This document shows positions 1-9,115 of a stretch of 64,000 nt of DNA, piece by piece; positions within the stretch are counted from its first letter, which is position 1; every line of letters starts with the position of its first letter. Source of the stretch: Leptospira licerasiae serovar Varillal str. VAR 010 (GTDB lineage Bacteria; Spirochaetota; Leptospiria; Leptospirales; Leptospiraceae). The position numbers and the translations under genes are program-made. The stretch spans positions 126,501 through 190,500 of the forward strand of contig NZ_AHOO02000014.1 in the NCBI RefSeq assembly GCF_000244755.1, given 5' to 3'. The notes below the pieces were generated by a model. That model had not been told where the DNA came from, did not search any database, and saw nothing but the letters and a program-made list of their open reading frames with translations.

Positions 1-28
1 AGAGATCCTTCAATCCTTTTGCTTTCAC
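1..28 (-). CDS. possible 5' end of an unidentified gene (partial)
   Basis: On the minus strand a GTG at 28 follows an AGGAA ribosome-binding-like sequence by a few bases and opens a frame reading VKAKGLKDL to the window edge. Nine codons are too few to identify a family, and the frame could be a chance one. It would be the next gene downstream of the SirB1-like gene on the same strand. Confidence 0.22.
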
Positions 29-118
29 GCGGGTTTCCTGTTACGACAGTATTTAGAAACGAATTTTTGGCTCAAGCAGTAAAGGGCGCGAGGAGAGAAG
101 TTCGGAACCAAATAATGG

Positions 119-1018
119 TCAAGGTTTCCATTTATTATCCAGGGCGAGAAGATGACGGGAAAGGATCTTTTCCATATCTCTATCCTCTTTTTTGCGGTAG
201 ATATGGATCAGGTTACGGAACATTCTTTTGAGAATTGTCAAACTGCTTGCATGAGTGAAATATCTTTCGTGAGCCTGGAACCCGTTCGCTTTCAAAAAAC
301 GAATGCAGGTGGAACGATCCAACATCACCCCGCCGTGATATGAATCTATATAGGTTTGGAATTCGGAAGATTCGAAATGTAATAAAAAATGCAAAGGCAT
401 GTTTACCCCATATAAGGGTAAATTTAATCTATGAGCCACTAAAAGATAAATAACGGAAAGAGAAATAGGTATCCCTTTTTTAGAAGAGAACACCTTGTGA
501 AGATAAGAATTATTCGGATCCTCGTATTGGTCGTGATTTCCGCCGAAACCCTCTTCCTGAGAGAGCACTCTGGTTAAAAAATGCACTTTAACTTCGTCGG
601 AAGCGAGATCTTCGTTTAGATCGACTAACTCTTCGACCCGAATTGCTATCTTATCCAAATAAGTCCTGAACTCCAAATAAGAAAGATCCGAATCAATTAC
701 GGAAGAAAGAAGGAATACACCCTCTTCCAAATCATCGTAATGATTCGGATGCCCTTTTTCCGCTAAGATAGAATAACGATAACTGATCCTTTCGGAATGG
801 ACTGCAGCGCTTACGGAACGTGCAAACACCCTGAGAGTCGGATCTTTTAGTTCATCTGCAACTTCCTGAACTCTGACTTGCCAAGGGATCATACTTGCGA
901 TCTCTTTTATGATCCTAGATTTATCTTGAAGAGAGGAAAACTCTAACTGATAAAACTTGTCCTCGATCTTGTCCGGAGGAAATGGAACTGTGCCGAAGAA
1001 AGAATCGGAGGATTGCAT
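119..1018 (-). CDS. SirB1-type transglutaminase-like protein
   Basis: A cytoplasmic protein of about 299 residues with the conserved SirB1/transglutaminase-like core. The sequence [20 protein letters not shown] is followed by [20 protein letters not shown] and PLHFLLHF, which is the family's usual pattern in the middle of the chain. A tetratricopeptide-like tail often follows this core; here it is short (the [18 protein letters not shown] stretch). The biochemical role of the family is not settled, and the classical transglutaminase Cys-His-Asp triad is not evident. The ATG at 1018 was chosen over a TTG at 1039; neither has a good ribosome-binding site. It lies downstream of the transketolase gene, separated by a hairpin. 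Confidence 0.8.
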   Translation of the reverse strand: MQSSDSFFGTVPFPPDKIEDKFYQLEFSSLQDKSRIIKEIASMIPWQVRVQEVADELKDPTLRVFARSVSAAVHSERISYRYSILAEKGHPNHYDDLEEGVFLLSSVIDSDLSYLEFRTYLDKIAIRVEELVDLNEDLASDEVKVHFLTRVLSQEEGFGGNHDQYEDPNNSYLHKVFSSKKGIPISLSVIYLLVAHRLNLPLYGVNMPLHFLLHFESSEFQTYIDSYHGGVMLDRSTCIRFLKANGFQAHERYFTHASSLTILKRMFRNLIHIYRKKEDRDMEKILSRHLLALDNKWKP

Positions 1019-1183
1019 ATCTATAAAATCGGATTTCAAAAACGAAAGTCAATTCGGATCTGAAAGATCTAAACAAAAAAGGATGAGCACAATAAATTAA
1101 CTATGTCTTCCATCTTTTTCGAACGCACTTGTCTAAGTGATCGGAAAAAACAAATGCGACTTTTGTTATGTTACGTGGAATAT

Positions 1184-1214
1184 TCGGGTTAGAAATTTTT
1201 TTTCTCTAACCCGA
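1184..1214 (-). terminator. hairpin after the transketolase gene
   Basis: TCGGGTTAGA (1184-1193) and TCTAACCCGA (1205-1214) form a perfect 10-bp stem with an A/T loop, starting 5 bases after the stop codon of the minus-strand transketolase gene. There is no U-tract after the stem, so it may be an RNA 3'-end stabiliser rather than a classical terminator. Confidence 0.55.
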
Positions 1215-1219
1215 GTGGA

Positions 1220-2044
1220 TTAAACAGTTACTTGTTCTAATTCTTCTAGCGCTTTCTTTTCTTGTTCCGCATTCGGAGGAGTTCCATGCCATCCCGGATT
1301 ATTTTCCATGAAGGAGACACCTTTTCCTAATACTGTTTCGAATAGAATAATGGTAGGAGAACCCTTATGAGCTTTTGCCTTTTCAAACGCAGCGATAATA
1401 GCTTCAACATTATGACCGTCTGCTTCTAACACATTCCATCCGAATGCGGCAAACTTTTTATTCAGCGGCTCCAGATTCATTACGTCTTTAGTGAACCCGT
1501 CGATCTGGATCCCGTTTTTGTCCATAAACGCTATCAAATTATCCGTTTTGTAGTGAGCAGCGGATTGTGCTGCTTCCCAAGTCATTCCCTCGCCGCATTC
1601 TCCGTCGGAAATACATGCGTATACTTTGTAGTCTTTTTTAGAAAGCCTCGCTCCTAAAGCGATCCCTACTGCAATGGAAAGTCCTTGGCCCAAGGAACCG
1701 GAAGAACTTTCGATCCCTTTTAAGTAACGGGTAGAAGGGTGTCCTTGTAACTTAGAGTTTATGTTCCTAAAAGTAAGAAGTTCAGACTCTGGAAAAAAAC
1801 CGGCTTGAGCCATAGCTGCATAACGTACTGCGCAGACGTGACCGTTGGAAAGTATAAGTCTGTCTCTATCTTCCCAATCAGGATCGGAAGGTTTGTGATT
1901 TAGGACCTTTTTGTATAATACTGCGTAGATATCCGCAAGTCCGAGAGGACCTCCCGGGTGACCGGATTTTGCTGCAGTGACCATTTTGATCACGTTTTTA
2001 CGGATATTATTGGCGAATATTTTGATTTCTTTGGTTTCTTCCAT
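1220..2044 (-). CDS. transketolase, N-terminal (thiamine diphosphate-binding) subunit
   Basis: A 274-residue half transketolase of the split type. It carries the pyrophosphate-binding domain with [20 protein letters not shown] near the N-terminus, [31 protein letters not shown] and the thiamine diphosphate/metal motif [16 protein letters not shown] around residue 145. Transketolase moves two-carbon ketol units in the non-oxidative pentose phosphate pathway. The C-terminal half (pyrimidine-binding domain) is required for activity. In split systems it is usually the next gene, but here the next gene downstream is the SirB1-like gene. The start has an upstream GGAG. A short membrane protein gene lies just upstream on the same strand. 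Confidence 0.9.
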   Translation of the reverse strand: MEETKEIKIFANNIRKNVIKMVTAAKSGHPGGPLGLADIYAVLYKKVLNHKPSDPDWEDRDRLILSNGHVCAVRYAAMAQAGFFPESELLTFRNINSKLQGHPSTRYLKGIESSSGSLGQGLSIAVGIALGARLSKKDYKVYACISDGECGEGMTWEAAQSAAHYKTDNLIAFMDKNGIQIDGFTKDVMNLEPLNKKFAAFGWNVLEADGHNVEAIIAAFEKAKAHKGSPTIILFETVLGKGVSFMENNPGWHGTPPNAEQEKKALEELEQVTV

Positions 2045-2062
2045 GGTAGCAAAGGCTCCGTA

Positions 2063-2446
2063 TTAATTCGAACGGAACAAAAACAGTCCCGAGAGATAAA
2101 CGAGTGTGTATAATGGTAGAAAAATAAAATGAAGCTTCCTATGGAATTCTTTTTTTCTAGTTAGCCCGGACCAACCCATGAGTAACATCAGAATAAGTGT
2201 AATAGCCGCCACCGCTCTATGAATATCTATATACAGTTTATCAACAGTGGCGATAAGCCCTGACTGTTCTATCCCTTCTCCCAAATACTTTAAGCCGAGC
2301 AAATAAAGCGCAGTCGCTAAATTAAAAAGAATCCCTCCCGAATTAAAAATCCGATGAAGTCGGTTGTTCCGAAAACGAAACCAATACCCTGTGTAAAAAA
2401 ATAGGATAGAGAGAGTCATTCCTGTATTGATCAGAAAAAGAGACAT
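2063..2446 (-). CDS. small four-helix membrane protein, function unknown
   Basis: About 127 residues with four hydrophobic segments (residues about 5-20, 35-52, 78-95 and 108-123) and histidines at helix ends (LHRIF, IHRAVAA, FHRKLHFI). The pattern recalls DUF420/cytochrome-b561-like small membrane proteins, but I cannot assign it firmly. The ATG at 2446 was chosen over the TTG at 2461 because GGACAG lies just upstream. It stops 18 bases before the transketolase start, so the two may be co-transcribed. Confidence 0.6.
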   Translation of the reverse strand: MSLFLINTGMTLSILFFYTGYWFRFRNNRLHRIFNSGGILFNLATALYLLGLKYLGEGIEQSGLIATVDKLYIDIHRAVAAITLILMLLMGWSGLTRKKEFHRKLHFIFLPLYTLVYLSGLFLFRSN

Positions 2447-2533
2447 CTGTCCAAAAGACAATATTCGAAACTAGGAGAAAATCCTTTTTAATCGATTGAC
2501 CCGACAAAATGGTTTCGAAAACTGTCTCTGAAC

Positions 2534-2606
<73 letters not shown>

Positions 2607-2667
2607 CGTTCATTTTCCGAATAAGATTGACCAGCCACCCTGAGCAAAAATAATGGCTCTCAACAAC

Positions 2668-2751
<84 letters not shown>

Positions 2752-2801
2752 TTCTTTTTCCCTTCCCCTTAAAACGAAATCCTAATATACTGAAATTCCT
2801 T

Positions 2802-2954
2802 GGAAGGATTCGAAGATCGTTCGCGAAAGCGTTTGCAGCGATCCGTAGAGAGCGTAAGCAAACGCGTGCCAAGTCCATCGATGGACGAAGGCGCGAACGA
2901 GACGCCTCGGAGCCCAGTCGAGCACGACGCGAGACTGCGTAGAGGCGAATCCTT
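2802..2954. repeat. GC-rich palindromic intergenic unit next to tRNA-Tyr
   Basis: This block is bounded by the inverted pair AAGGATTCG (2804-2812) and CGAATCCTT (2946-2954) and contains the 14-bp palindrome GTCCATCGATGGAC (2873-2886). It is visibly richer in CG dinucleotides than the neighbouring genes. Its left edge, GGAAGGATTCGAA (2802-2814), is the exact reverse complement of 13 bases of the tRNA-Tyr T-arm (2730-2742). Open frames across it look like shadows. Confidence 0.6.
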
Positions 2955-3038
2955 TTATACAGCTAAACTCAATACAAAGTGCGTAACGGCGAATCCTAAA
3001 TTCTACTGCAATCAAAGAAAATTTCACACTCAACAACC

Positions 3039-3138
3039 GCGACAGCGATGCGCAGGGCTTTAGTCCGGGCTTGGCCGGATGAGCGCGAATGCGCGAACCC
3101 GGAGCAGCGCGATCTCTCGCGAAGCGAGGGAGTCGCCC
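3039..3138 (+). repeat. dispersed intergenic repeat, family R3 (copy 1)
   Basis: A roughly 100-bp GC-rich segment beginning GCGACAGCGATGCGCAGGGC, running through AGTCCGGGCTTGGCCGGATG and GCGCGAACCCGGAGCAGCGC and ending GAGTCGCCC. An inverted, diverged copy occurs at 34733-34829. The internal CCGGGCTTGGCCGG and CTCGCGAAGCGAG segments can fold into hairpins. Together with the preceding block it fills the gap between the tRNA genes and the amidohydrolase; I see no gene in 2750-3240. Confidence 0.75.
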
Positions 3139-3240
3139 AAATCATGAATTAATGGAACCTGCAATTCAATCAGGGTCTCATGAGGCACAATAGAACTTAC
3201 TTCTCCCTTGTGCTACTACTACCCTGAAGTGATTTTGAAC

Positions 3241-4557
3241 ATGAACAGATTGATTAAAAATTATAAAGCCTATATTCTAAAACTAGTTGCTTCATTGCTT
3301 GTAGCTACGGCTACCAGCTGCTTTTTGAGCGACTGTAAAAGTTCTTCGGTCTCGGAAGACCAAACAATCGCTATCATTAACGCAAACATCTTCGATGGAG
3401 AAGAGTTGATCAAAGATCGCACACTGATCATCAGAGGGAATCATATCCAAACAATTGGTGGAGATATTCCGGAAGGTGCTACTGTCGTAGATGCAAAGGG
3501 CGGGATGTTGATGCCCGGGCTGATAGACTCTCATGTTCATACGGATATAGATGGTTTACATGATGCTCTTCTTTTCGGAGTCACTACTGAACTGGAGATG
3601 ACCGGGCAATGGATGTTTTGGGAACGTTGGCAAATTGCAAATCGGAATGATCTTGCAGATATACGTTCTGCGGGCATGGGGATCACTCCGCCCGGCGGAC
3701 ATCCTACACAATATATGAAGTTGAGCAGTAATTGGTTCCTAAAAACATTTTATCGTTATCCTTTCGTTTCCTCTCCGGAAGAAGCGGTTCAATTCGTGGA
3801 CAAACAAGTAAAAGAAGGTTCCGACTTTATTAAGATCATTATAGAAGATGGTGAAACAGTGGGCACTCCTGGACTTCCGGTGATTGACGATACGACTCTA
3901 ATCGCTGCAGTAAATGAATCACATCGCCATGGAAAAATGGCGATCGCTCATGTTACATCCGTTGTAGGAGGCCGCAGAGCAATCTCTGCAGGAGTGGACG
4001 GATTGGCGCATTTATTCTTTGACGAGAAACCTGATAAGGAATTGGTCTCTGCAATTAAATCTTCCGGAGCATTCGTCGTTCCGACATTGACCACTCATTC
4101 CACTGCTTTCGGAAATAGCCCTCGCACGTTAGTCGCAGACGAACGTGTCAGTTCTAAACTAAGTAAAGAGTGGTTAGAAGCTCTATCCAAAAACATGAAC
4201 GTTTACTCTAAAGGAAAATTGAAAGACTCCTTTGAAAGTGTAATGGCTCTTCACAAAGAGGGAGTGGATATATTAGCAGGAAGTGATGTTTCCGAACCGA
4301 TCGCAGATCTTGGAGGTCTTGCTCATGGAGCTAGTCTTCACCATGAATTGCAACTTTTGGTTTCTGCAGGATTTAAACCGATCGAAGCATTGCGTGCCGC
4401 CACTTCCGTTCCAGCCCGCAGATTTAGTTTAAATGATCGTGGTAAAATTTTCCCTGGAGCAAGAGCCGATCTTCTGTTGGTGGATGGAAATCCTCTTCAG
4501 AATATTTCAGATACTTTATCTATTCGTACAGTTTGGCGTGCAGGTCTGCAGCAGTAA
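3241..4557 (+). CDS. amidohydrolase-family lipoprotein (imidazolonepropionase/prolidase-like)
   Basis: A 438-residue metal-dependent hydrolase of the amidohydrolase superfamily. After an N-terminal hydrophobic segment ending in a loose lipobox (TATSC) it shows the small beta-sandwich start (IAIINANIFDGEELIKDRTL), then MPGLIDSHVHTD with the HxH metal ligands. Further along come FIKIIIEDG, which holds a lysine in the position often carbamylated, AIAHVTS and GLAHLF (additional histidines) and AGSDVSEP with the catalytic aspartate. The C-terminal GARADLLLVDGNPL is typical. The substrate cannot be told from sequence; relatives act on dipeptides, organophosphates or imidazolonepropionate. The ATG at 3241 was chosen over 3208 because it opens directly into the signal sequence. 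Predicted location is the cell envelope. Confidence 0.85.
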   Translation: MNRLIKNYKAYILKLVASLLVATATSCFLSDCKSSSVSEDQTIAIINANIFDGEELIKDRTLIIRGNHIQTIGGDIPEGATVVDAKGGMLMPGLIDSHVHTDIDGLHDALLFGVTTELEMTGQWMFWERWQIANRNDLADIRSAGMGITPPGGHPTQYMKLSSNWFLKTFYRYPFVSSPEEAVQFVDKQVKEGSDFIKIIIEDGETVGTPGLPVIDDTTLIAAVNESHRHGKMAIAHVTSVVGGRRAISAGVDGLAHLFFDEKPDKELVSAIKSSGAFVVPTLTTHSTAFGNSPRTLVADERVSSKLSKEWLEALSKNMNVYSKGKLKDSFESVMALHKEGVDILAGSDVSEPIADLGGLAHGASLHHELQLLVSAGFKPIEALRAATSVPARRFSLNDRGKIFPGARADLLLVDGNPLQNISDTLSIRTVWRAGLQQ

Positions 4558-4572
4558 ATAGAGTAAAATTTC

Positions 4573-6165
4573 TTAATTTTTATTCCAGATCACGTAAGAA
4601 GGTTTTACGGAAACCACAAAGTATCTGTCCTTCATGCGGATCTCAACATAAGCACGATTTAGAACTTTACGATATACTATATATTCCAGATTCCAAGGAC
4701 CCGGTTCGGAAGAAGGACCTAAAACTTTCTGTAGAGAAGGTTCGCCATTTGATTCCGGTTCGGTAGTACTTTTCCAGATCCATTTTATGGAAAGAGGAAG
4801 ATAAGCTGGATCTGCAAACGCAAAGCTCGCTTCTTCCTCTTCTTCCGCCACGATAGAAAGTAAGGTCTCTAAACTTCCCGGCGAAACTTCTTTGCAGAAC
4901 TGAGGCTGGATGGATGGAGTTCCAAAGAACGGTCTACGTATTACCTTACATAAATATTTCGCTCTGTCCGGAACGACTAGATCCGCTTCTTTATCTCGTG
5001 CATCCCAGAAAGGGAACTTATTTCTACTTTCCGGAGGGATTAGTTTATTTAGAATATCCGCCGATTCAGAATCTTCTTCGGAGTCGTCATCTTTGTCCGT
5101 GGTCTTGGAGCCGACTTGTTTTAAAAATAAGTCGATCGATTCTCTTCCGCCGCCTTCAAGCGCATAAGCAAATACAGGATCAGGATTTTCTCTCATTAGA
5201 ATTTTTAGGGCGGGAAGATATGTTTGTATCCAATCCGAATTGTTCGACTGGCAGATCTTCTTCATTAATATCTCGGATTCGTCGCCTGCGTTGAAAGAAT
5301 CTCCGATCATTGTGCAGGCTTCTTTCTTTCTATCCATGATCAGCAGATTTTTTGCAGTCTCCCATTTTGCTCTTTTGGAAGAAGCATAGGTTCCGCTTGT
5401 TAGAAAGTATCTGGTGCTGGATTCGAATTTTCCGTTATGTCTTAAGAACTTAGCGTACAAAAACAAAAGGTCCGATTTGGATTCGTTACTTAACTCTTTG
5501 AATCTTCCGGATAAAAATACTCTCTTATATGGCGTACCTTTTCCGGATTGTATCGAAGATCCTACCCAAAGCGGAAGCGCTTCGTCTTTTGTCAGAATGT
5601 CTTTGGAGAATAAATAGAAGAACACATTATCCCATCCTTCGAAATCTCTTTGTTTCATTTTTAGAGAGTAACAAAGACGGATCAGTGAATGATTTTCTTT
5701 TCTGGATAATACTCTGTATGGATCGGGAGGTGTCGGCTGTATCAGTTCTCCCGTTTCCGGATGCACGGTAGGCTCAGGAGGTTCCCAAACCGGAGTTTCC
5801 TTGGAGCAAGAATTTATGACCGCCAGCAAGGAAAACGGTGTGACTCCTAATCCGTCCGATAACGTTTTTACGAGAGAAGACCATTCTCCCTTTTTGTTTT
5901 TTAAACTTCCTGCCCTTGTTTGGTATTGGATAGCCGGAATGTATTTATTAAACTTTTCATATAGAAAGTAGAGCCTAGAAGATGCAGTTTTCTTAAAGTC
6001 GCCAGTGCCGGAAGATCGAACTACTTCTTCATATAAAGGAATTGCAAAAATGGGAGAAAGTTTTTCGAGTTCGTAAGCTTCTTCGTAGGAAACCGCGAAG
6101 CTTAAACTCGGAAAAAGGAAAAATGTCAGAAAGAAAAGAGCGGCGTTCTTTCTTTTAGAAAACAT
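4573..6165 (-). CDS. exported protein of unknown function, coupled to the penicillin-binding protein gene
   Basis: A 530-residue protein with a clear signal peptide ([20 protein letters not shown] then LSFA). It has an alpha-helical, repeat-like N-terminal half ([20 protein letters not shown], then [20 protein letters not shown]) suggesting tetratricopeptide-like solenoid packing, an acidic linker ([14 protein letters not shown]) near residue 360, and a C-terminal beta-rich part. I do not recognise the family. Its ATG overlaps the end of the penicillin-binding protein gene by 11 bases. Translational coupling is therefore likely, and a role in peptidoglycan synthesis or its control is an inference from position only. 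Confidence 0.7.
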   Translation of the reverse strand: MFSKRKNAALFFLTFFLFPSLSFAVSYEEAYELEKLSPIFAIPLYEEVVRSSGTGDFKKTASSRLYFLYEKFNKYIPAIQYQTRAGSLKNKKGEWSSLVKTLSDGLGVTPFSLLAVINSCSKETPVWEPPEPTVHPETGELIQPTPPDPYRVLSRKENHSLIRLCYSLKMKQRDFEGWDNVFFYLFSKDILTKDEALPLWVGSSIQSGKGTPYKRVFLSGRFKELSNESKSDLLFLYAKFLRHNGKFESSTRYFLTSGTYASSKRAKWETAKNLLIMDRKKEACTMIGDSFNAGDESEILMKKICQSNNSDWIQTYLPALKILMRENPDPVFAYALEGGGRESIDLFLKQVGSKTTDKDDDSEEDSESADILNKLIPPESRNKFPFWDARDKEADLVVPDRAKYLCKVIRRPFFGTPSIQPQFCKEVSPGSLETLLSIVAEEEEEASFAFADPAYLPLSIKWIWKSTTEPESNGEPSLQKVLGPSSEPGPWNLEYIVYRKVLNRAYVEIRMKDRYFVVSVKPSYVIWNKN

Positions 6166-7934
6166 TCTTCAAAAGCTCCTGCTTTGCATCGGACTTATGT
6201 GTCAGAGGACATGTCTCCGTAGGAAGATGAGATGGATGAAATAGTTCGCTGGTCTTTTTAGGACAATCGGGTCCGGGTAGTTTTCCGGATTCGGGACAGA
6301 TTTCCATACTCACAGCTCTCTGAGAGTATTGGTATTTTTTTCTTTCTTCCTTATCGCCTGATTCCGCGGTATCGAATAATTTAGCGATCGTTCCCCATAA
6401 AGGAGCTGCAATTGTTCCGCCTAACGCAGAAGTTCCCATTCCAAAACCGGGAGAATCGTAGCCCAACCAAACTGCCATGGAGATCCCGGGTCTTACACCT
6501 ACGAACCAAGCGTCTCTGTGCTCGTTCGTAGTTCCTGTTTTCCCGGCGACCTCTCCCCTATAGCCTGTGTTCCGTACGCCTGCGTGATTTGCACTTCCGT
6601 GTAGTAGATCCACCATAATCTCTGCAGTAGGGGGAGTGATCGCTTTTCTGGTTTGAGGCCATTTCAGATTGAATTCGTCCTGATCCTTTCTCTGGTAGAC
6701 CACGTTACCCGCTCTATCTACCACTTTTTCGATCAAATGCGGTCTGACTATATTTCCGTCATTTGCAAATGCGGAATATGCGGAAGCCATCTCTAAAGGA
6801 GAAAGTTCCAAGGACCCTAATGCCAAAGAAAGATCTCGCCTAAATCTGTTTTTTAATATTTTCTCATCCGGAAAGAAAAATCTTTCGAAGGCAGCGGAGA
6901 TCTCGCCTAATCCTAATTTTTCAGCAATTTGGACAGCAGCAGTGTTTTTAGATTTTGCAAGAGCAATTCTAAGGGAGATATCTCCGTCGTATTGGTTTCC
7001 AATATTCTCAGGCATCCAATTCGAGACCGAATTTTTATAGATCAAAGGAGCATCTAATATATGTGTCGCCGGATTTGCGATCCCAGAATCGATCGCTTCC
7101 GAATACAGGATCGGTTTGATCGTAGATCCTGTCTGTCTGTACATTCCAGTAGCTCTCGGAAATTGGTTATCCGATTTGAATTCAGTTCCTCCGTGTAAAA
7201 GAAGAACATCCCCCGTCTGAGGATCCACAGCCACGACCGCCGCCTGCAGTCCGCTATCTCCTCCGGTCACAAATCGATCTGTATCTATGAATAATTCCAA
7301 TGCGGGAGAAAGTTCCGCGACTAAATTTCGGAAAGGAGCTGCATCCGCATTTTTACCGTTCTCCGTGAGTCGGTTTCGTCTAACCTGTCCACTTTTTAAA
7401 AGATTTTCCACATGTGTTTTGACAACTTTTTGCAATTCGGCCTGAACAGGTTGAGAAATCGTGGTATAAACCGAAAATCCTCCGCTTTCGTATATATTCG
7501 TATCTGGATACATCGTTTGGAGGAATTTTCTGACATGCTCTGTTACGTATGGAGAATCATCCTTACGATTTCCATATACAGTTTCTCCCGGAGAACGAGT
7601 ATTAAACGCTTGGTAAATATCTTGGATCGCAGGTCTCAGATCCTCTTTTAATGCGCCATCGTTCTCCAGAGATCGGAGAATCGCTTCTACTCTTCCGGAA
7701 GATAGATCGGGATTTTTTAATGGAGAAAAACGATTTGGAGCGGATGCTAAGGAAGCCAGAACGATCATCTCCGCCACGTTCAGATCTTTCGGTTTTTTTC
7801 CAAAATAGAACTCGGAAGCGCTTGCAAATCCGAAGGCTCCATGACCCAAATACACGTTATTCATATAATGTAATAGGATCTTTTCTTTGTCTAAAGAAGA
7901 TTCTAAAGCGTAAGCAAGTTGCGCTTCTTTCAAC

Positions 7935-8124
7935 TTTCTTCCCAAACTTTTTTCGCGATCGTTCAAAAGTATACGAGCTAACTGTTGAGTGATCGTAGAA
8001 GCGCCCTGTTTAAATCGAAGACTAATAACGTTTACGAAAAAAGCACGAAGCACTGAAGAATAATGGATCCCTCCGTGAGAGAAAAAGCTTCGGTCTTCCA
8101 CAAGAAGGACCATTCTTTTCAGGT
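7935..8124. repeat. 190-bp perfect direct duplication, copy 1
   Basis: This segment inside the glycosyltransferase domain is identical, at a fixed offset of 232 bases, to 8167-8356. The copies abut a 42-bp linker on either side. The arrangement is expected from a circularised mate-pair fragment sequenced through its junction and wrongly kept in the contig. Confidence 0.97.
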
Positions 8125-8166
8125 CGTAATAACTTCGTATAGCATACATTATACGAAGTTATACGA
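8125..8166. other. 454 paired-end linker with an embedded loxP site (assembly artefact)
   Basis: Positions 8129-8162 form a complete 34-bp loxP site: arms ATAACTTCGTATA and TATACGAAGTTAT around the spacer GCATACAT. With CGTA before (from 8125) and ACGA after (to 8166) it makes 42 bases that match, from memory, the Roche 454 Titanium paired-end linker in reverse complement. Its minus-strand translation contains [13 protein letters not shown], a peptide I know as a marker of this contamination in databases. No recombinase gene is nearby. Confidence 0.97.
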
Positions 8167-8356
8167 TTTCTTCCCAAACTTTTTTCGCGATCGTTCAAAA
8201 GTATACGAGCTAACTGTTGAGTGATCGTAGAAGCGCCCTGTTTAAATCGAAGACTAATAACGTTTACGAAAAAAGCACGAAGCACTGAAGAATAATGGAT
8301 CCCTCCGTGAGAGAAAAAGCTTCGGTCTTCCACAAGAAGGACCATTCTTTTCAGGT
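8167..8356. repeat. 190-bp perfect direct duplication, copy 2
   Basis: Second copy of 7935-8124. On the minus strand it is read first, giving the genuine start of the glycosyltransferase domain, before the frame runs into the linker. Collapsing the two copies and deleting the linker restores the frame (232 is not a multiple of 3, and 2914 minus 232 gives 894 codons including the stop). Confidence 0.97.
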
Positions 8357-9115
8357 TTTCAGGATAAGCTTCCCATTCTAAATTGCTTGTCTTTTTGCCG
8401 AAAATTTCGGATACTTTTCTGCCGTCTCTATCGTAAATGACGGTAGGTTGATGAATATAAAAAATACTTAATAGACCTGGGACTTCGGCTTCTCTTTGAA
8501 TGACCCCCATCCAGAAAAAGATCAGGAACACCAATGCTAAAGGTAGAGGAATAAGGATAAGCCAGATATTAGGACGAAATTTAGGAAATTGGAACCTTCT
8601 ACTTTTTTCTAATAATCTTTCAGATAAAGTTTTGATCGGGCGATGGAATGCGCTATGGTATTCCGTTTCGGTCCTGACCTTCTGGAACCAAGGACGATCT
8701 TCTGAAGGATTTTTAGACCAAGACTCTTTCCAGTTTTCCCATTTGGATTGTAAATCTTCTATAATACCTGTTAGTGGGGATTCTTTAGGAGTCTCTTTTT
8801 GTATAGGACGAACGACAGTTCGTTCTCTTTCCTGAAATGTTGGAGTTCCAACAGGTGGCACCGGTATCTCCTCTTTGGGAGACGGTTTCTCTTCGATCAG
8901 CTCAAGTGGAGAAGATACGTATTTGACTAATGCCTTCTGCCCGCAGCGATAACAAGTGAGTTTGAAAACAGTTCCTGTAGGAACTCCCTCCGGCAGCCTG
9001 GAAACAGTTCCGCAAGAAAGGCATTCAAACTTAGTTTCTGTAAGAGTGCGGACCTTGGTTTCCAACATCTCTATTAATGTCGGAGAGATCCGCCTACCCT
9101 ACAAGCAAGAAAGTG

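Larger units (their letters stand above)
6155..9068 (-). pseudogene. class A penicillin-binding protein (1A-like), apparently split by a sequencing-linker artefact
   Basis: As assembled, the gene is broken at 8125-8356. Removing 232 bp there gives one 893-codon frame. The restored protein has an N-terminal zinc-ribbon-like CxxC pair (C16, C19, C39, C42), a cytoplasmic linker and one membrane helix (about 168-190). It then has a GT51 glycosyltransferase domain with [10 protein letters not shown] (E247) and [16 protein letters not shown], and a transpeptidase domain with STIK (Ser571), SKN (629-631) and KTGT (from 766). It polymerises and cross-links peptidoglycan in the periplasm. The two broken pieces read as 348 and 664 residues, each carrying spurious linker-derived residues. 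I believe the real gene is intact. It follows the ChaN-like gene by 47 bases and is coupled to the downstream exported-protein gene. Confidence 0.93.

Noticed and set aside
8022..8149. Separate genes for the N- and C-terminal halves of the penicillin-binding protein
   Set aside because: Both pieces contain linker-derived residues at the junction and together form one complete domain set.
8129..8162. loxP site read as evidence of a Cre-type prophage, plasmid or engineered strain
   Set aside because: The surrounding bases match a 454 linker, the flanks are perfectly duplicated, and deletion restores a core gene, so a sequencing artefact explains everything.
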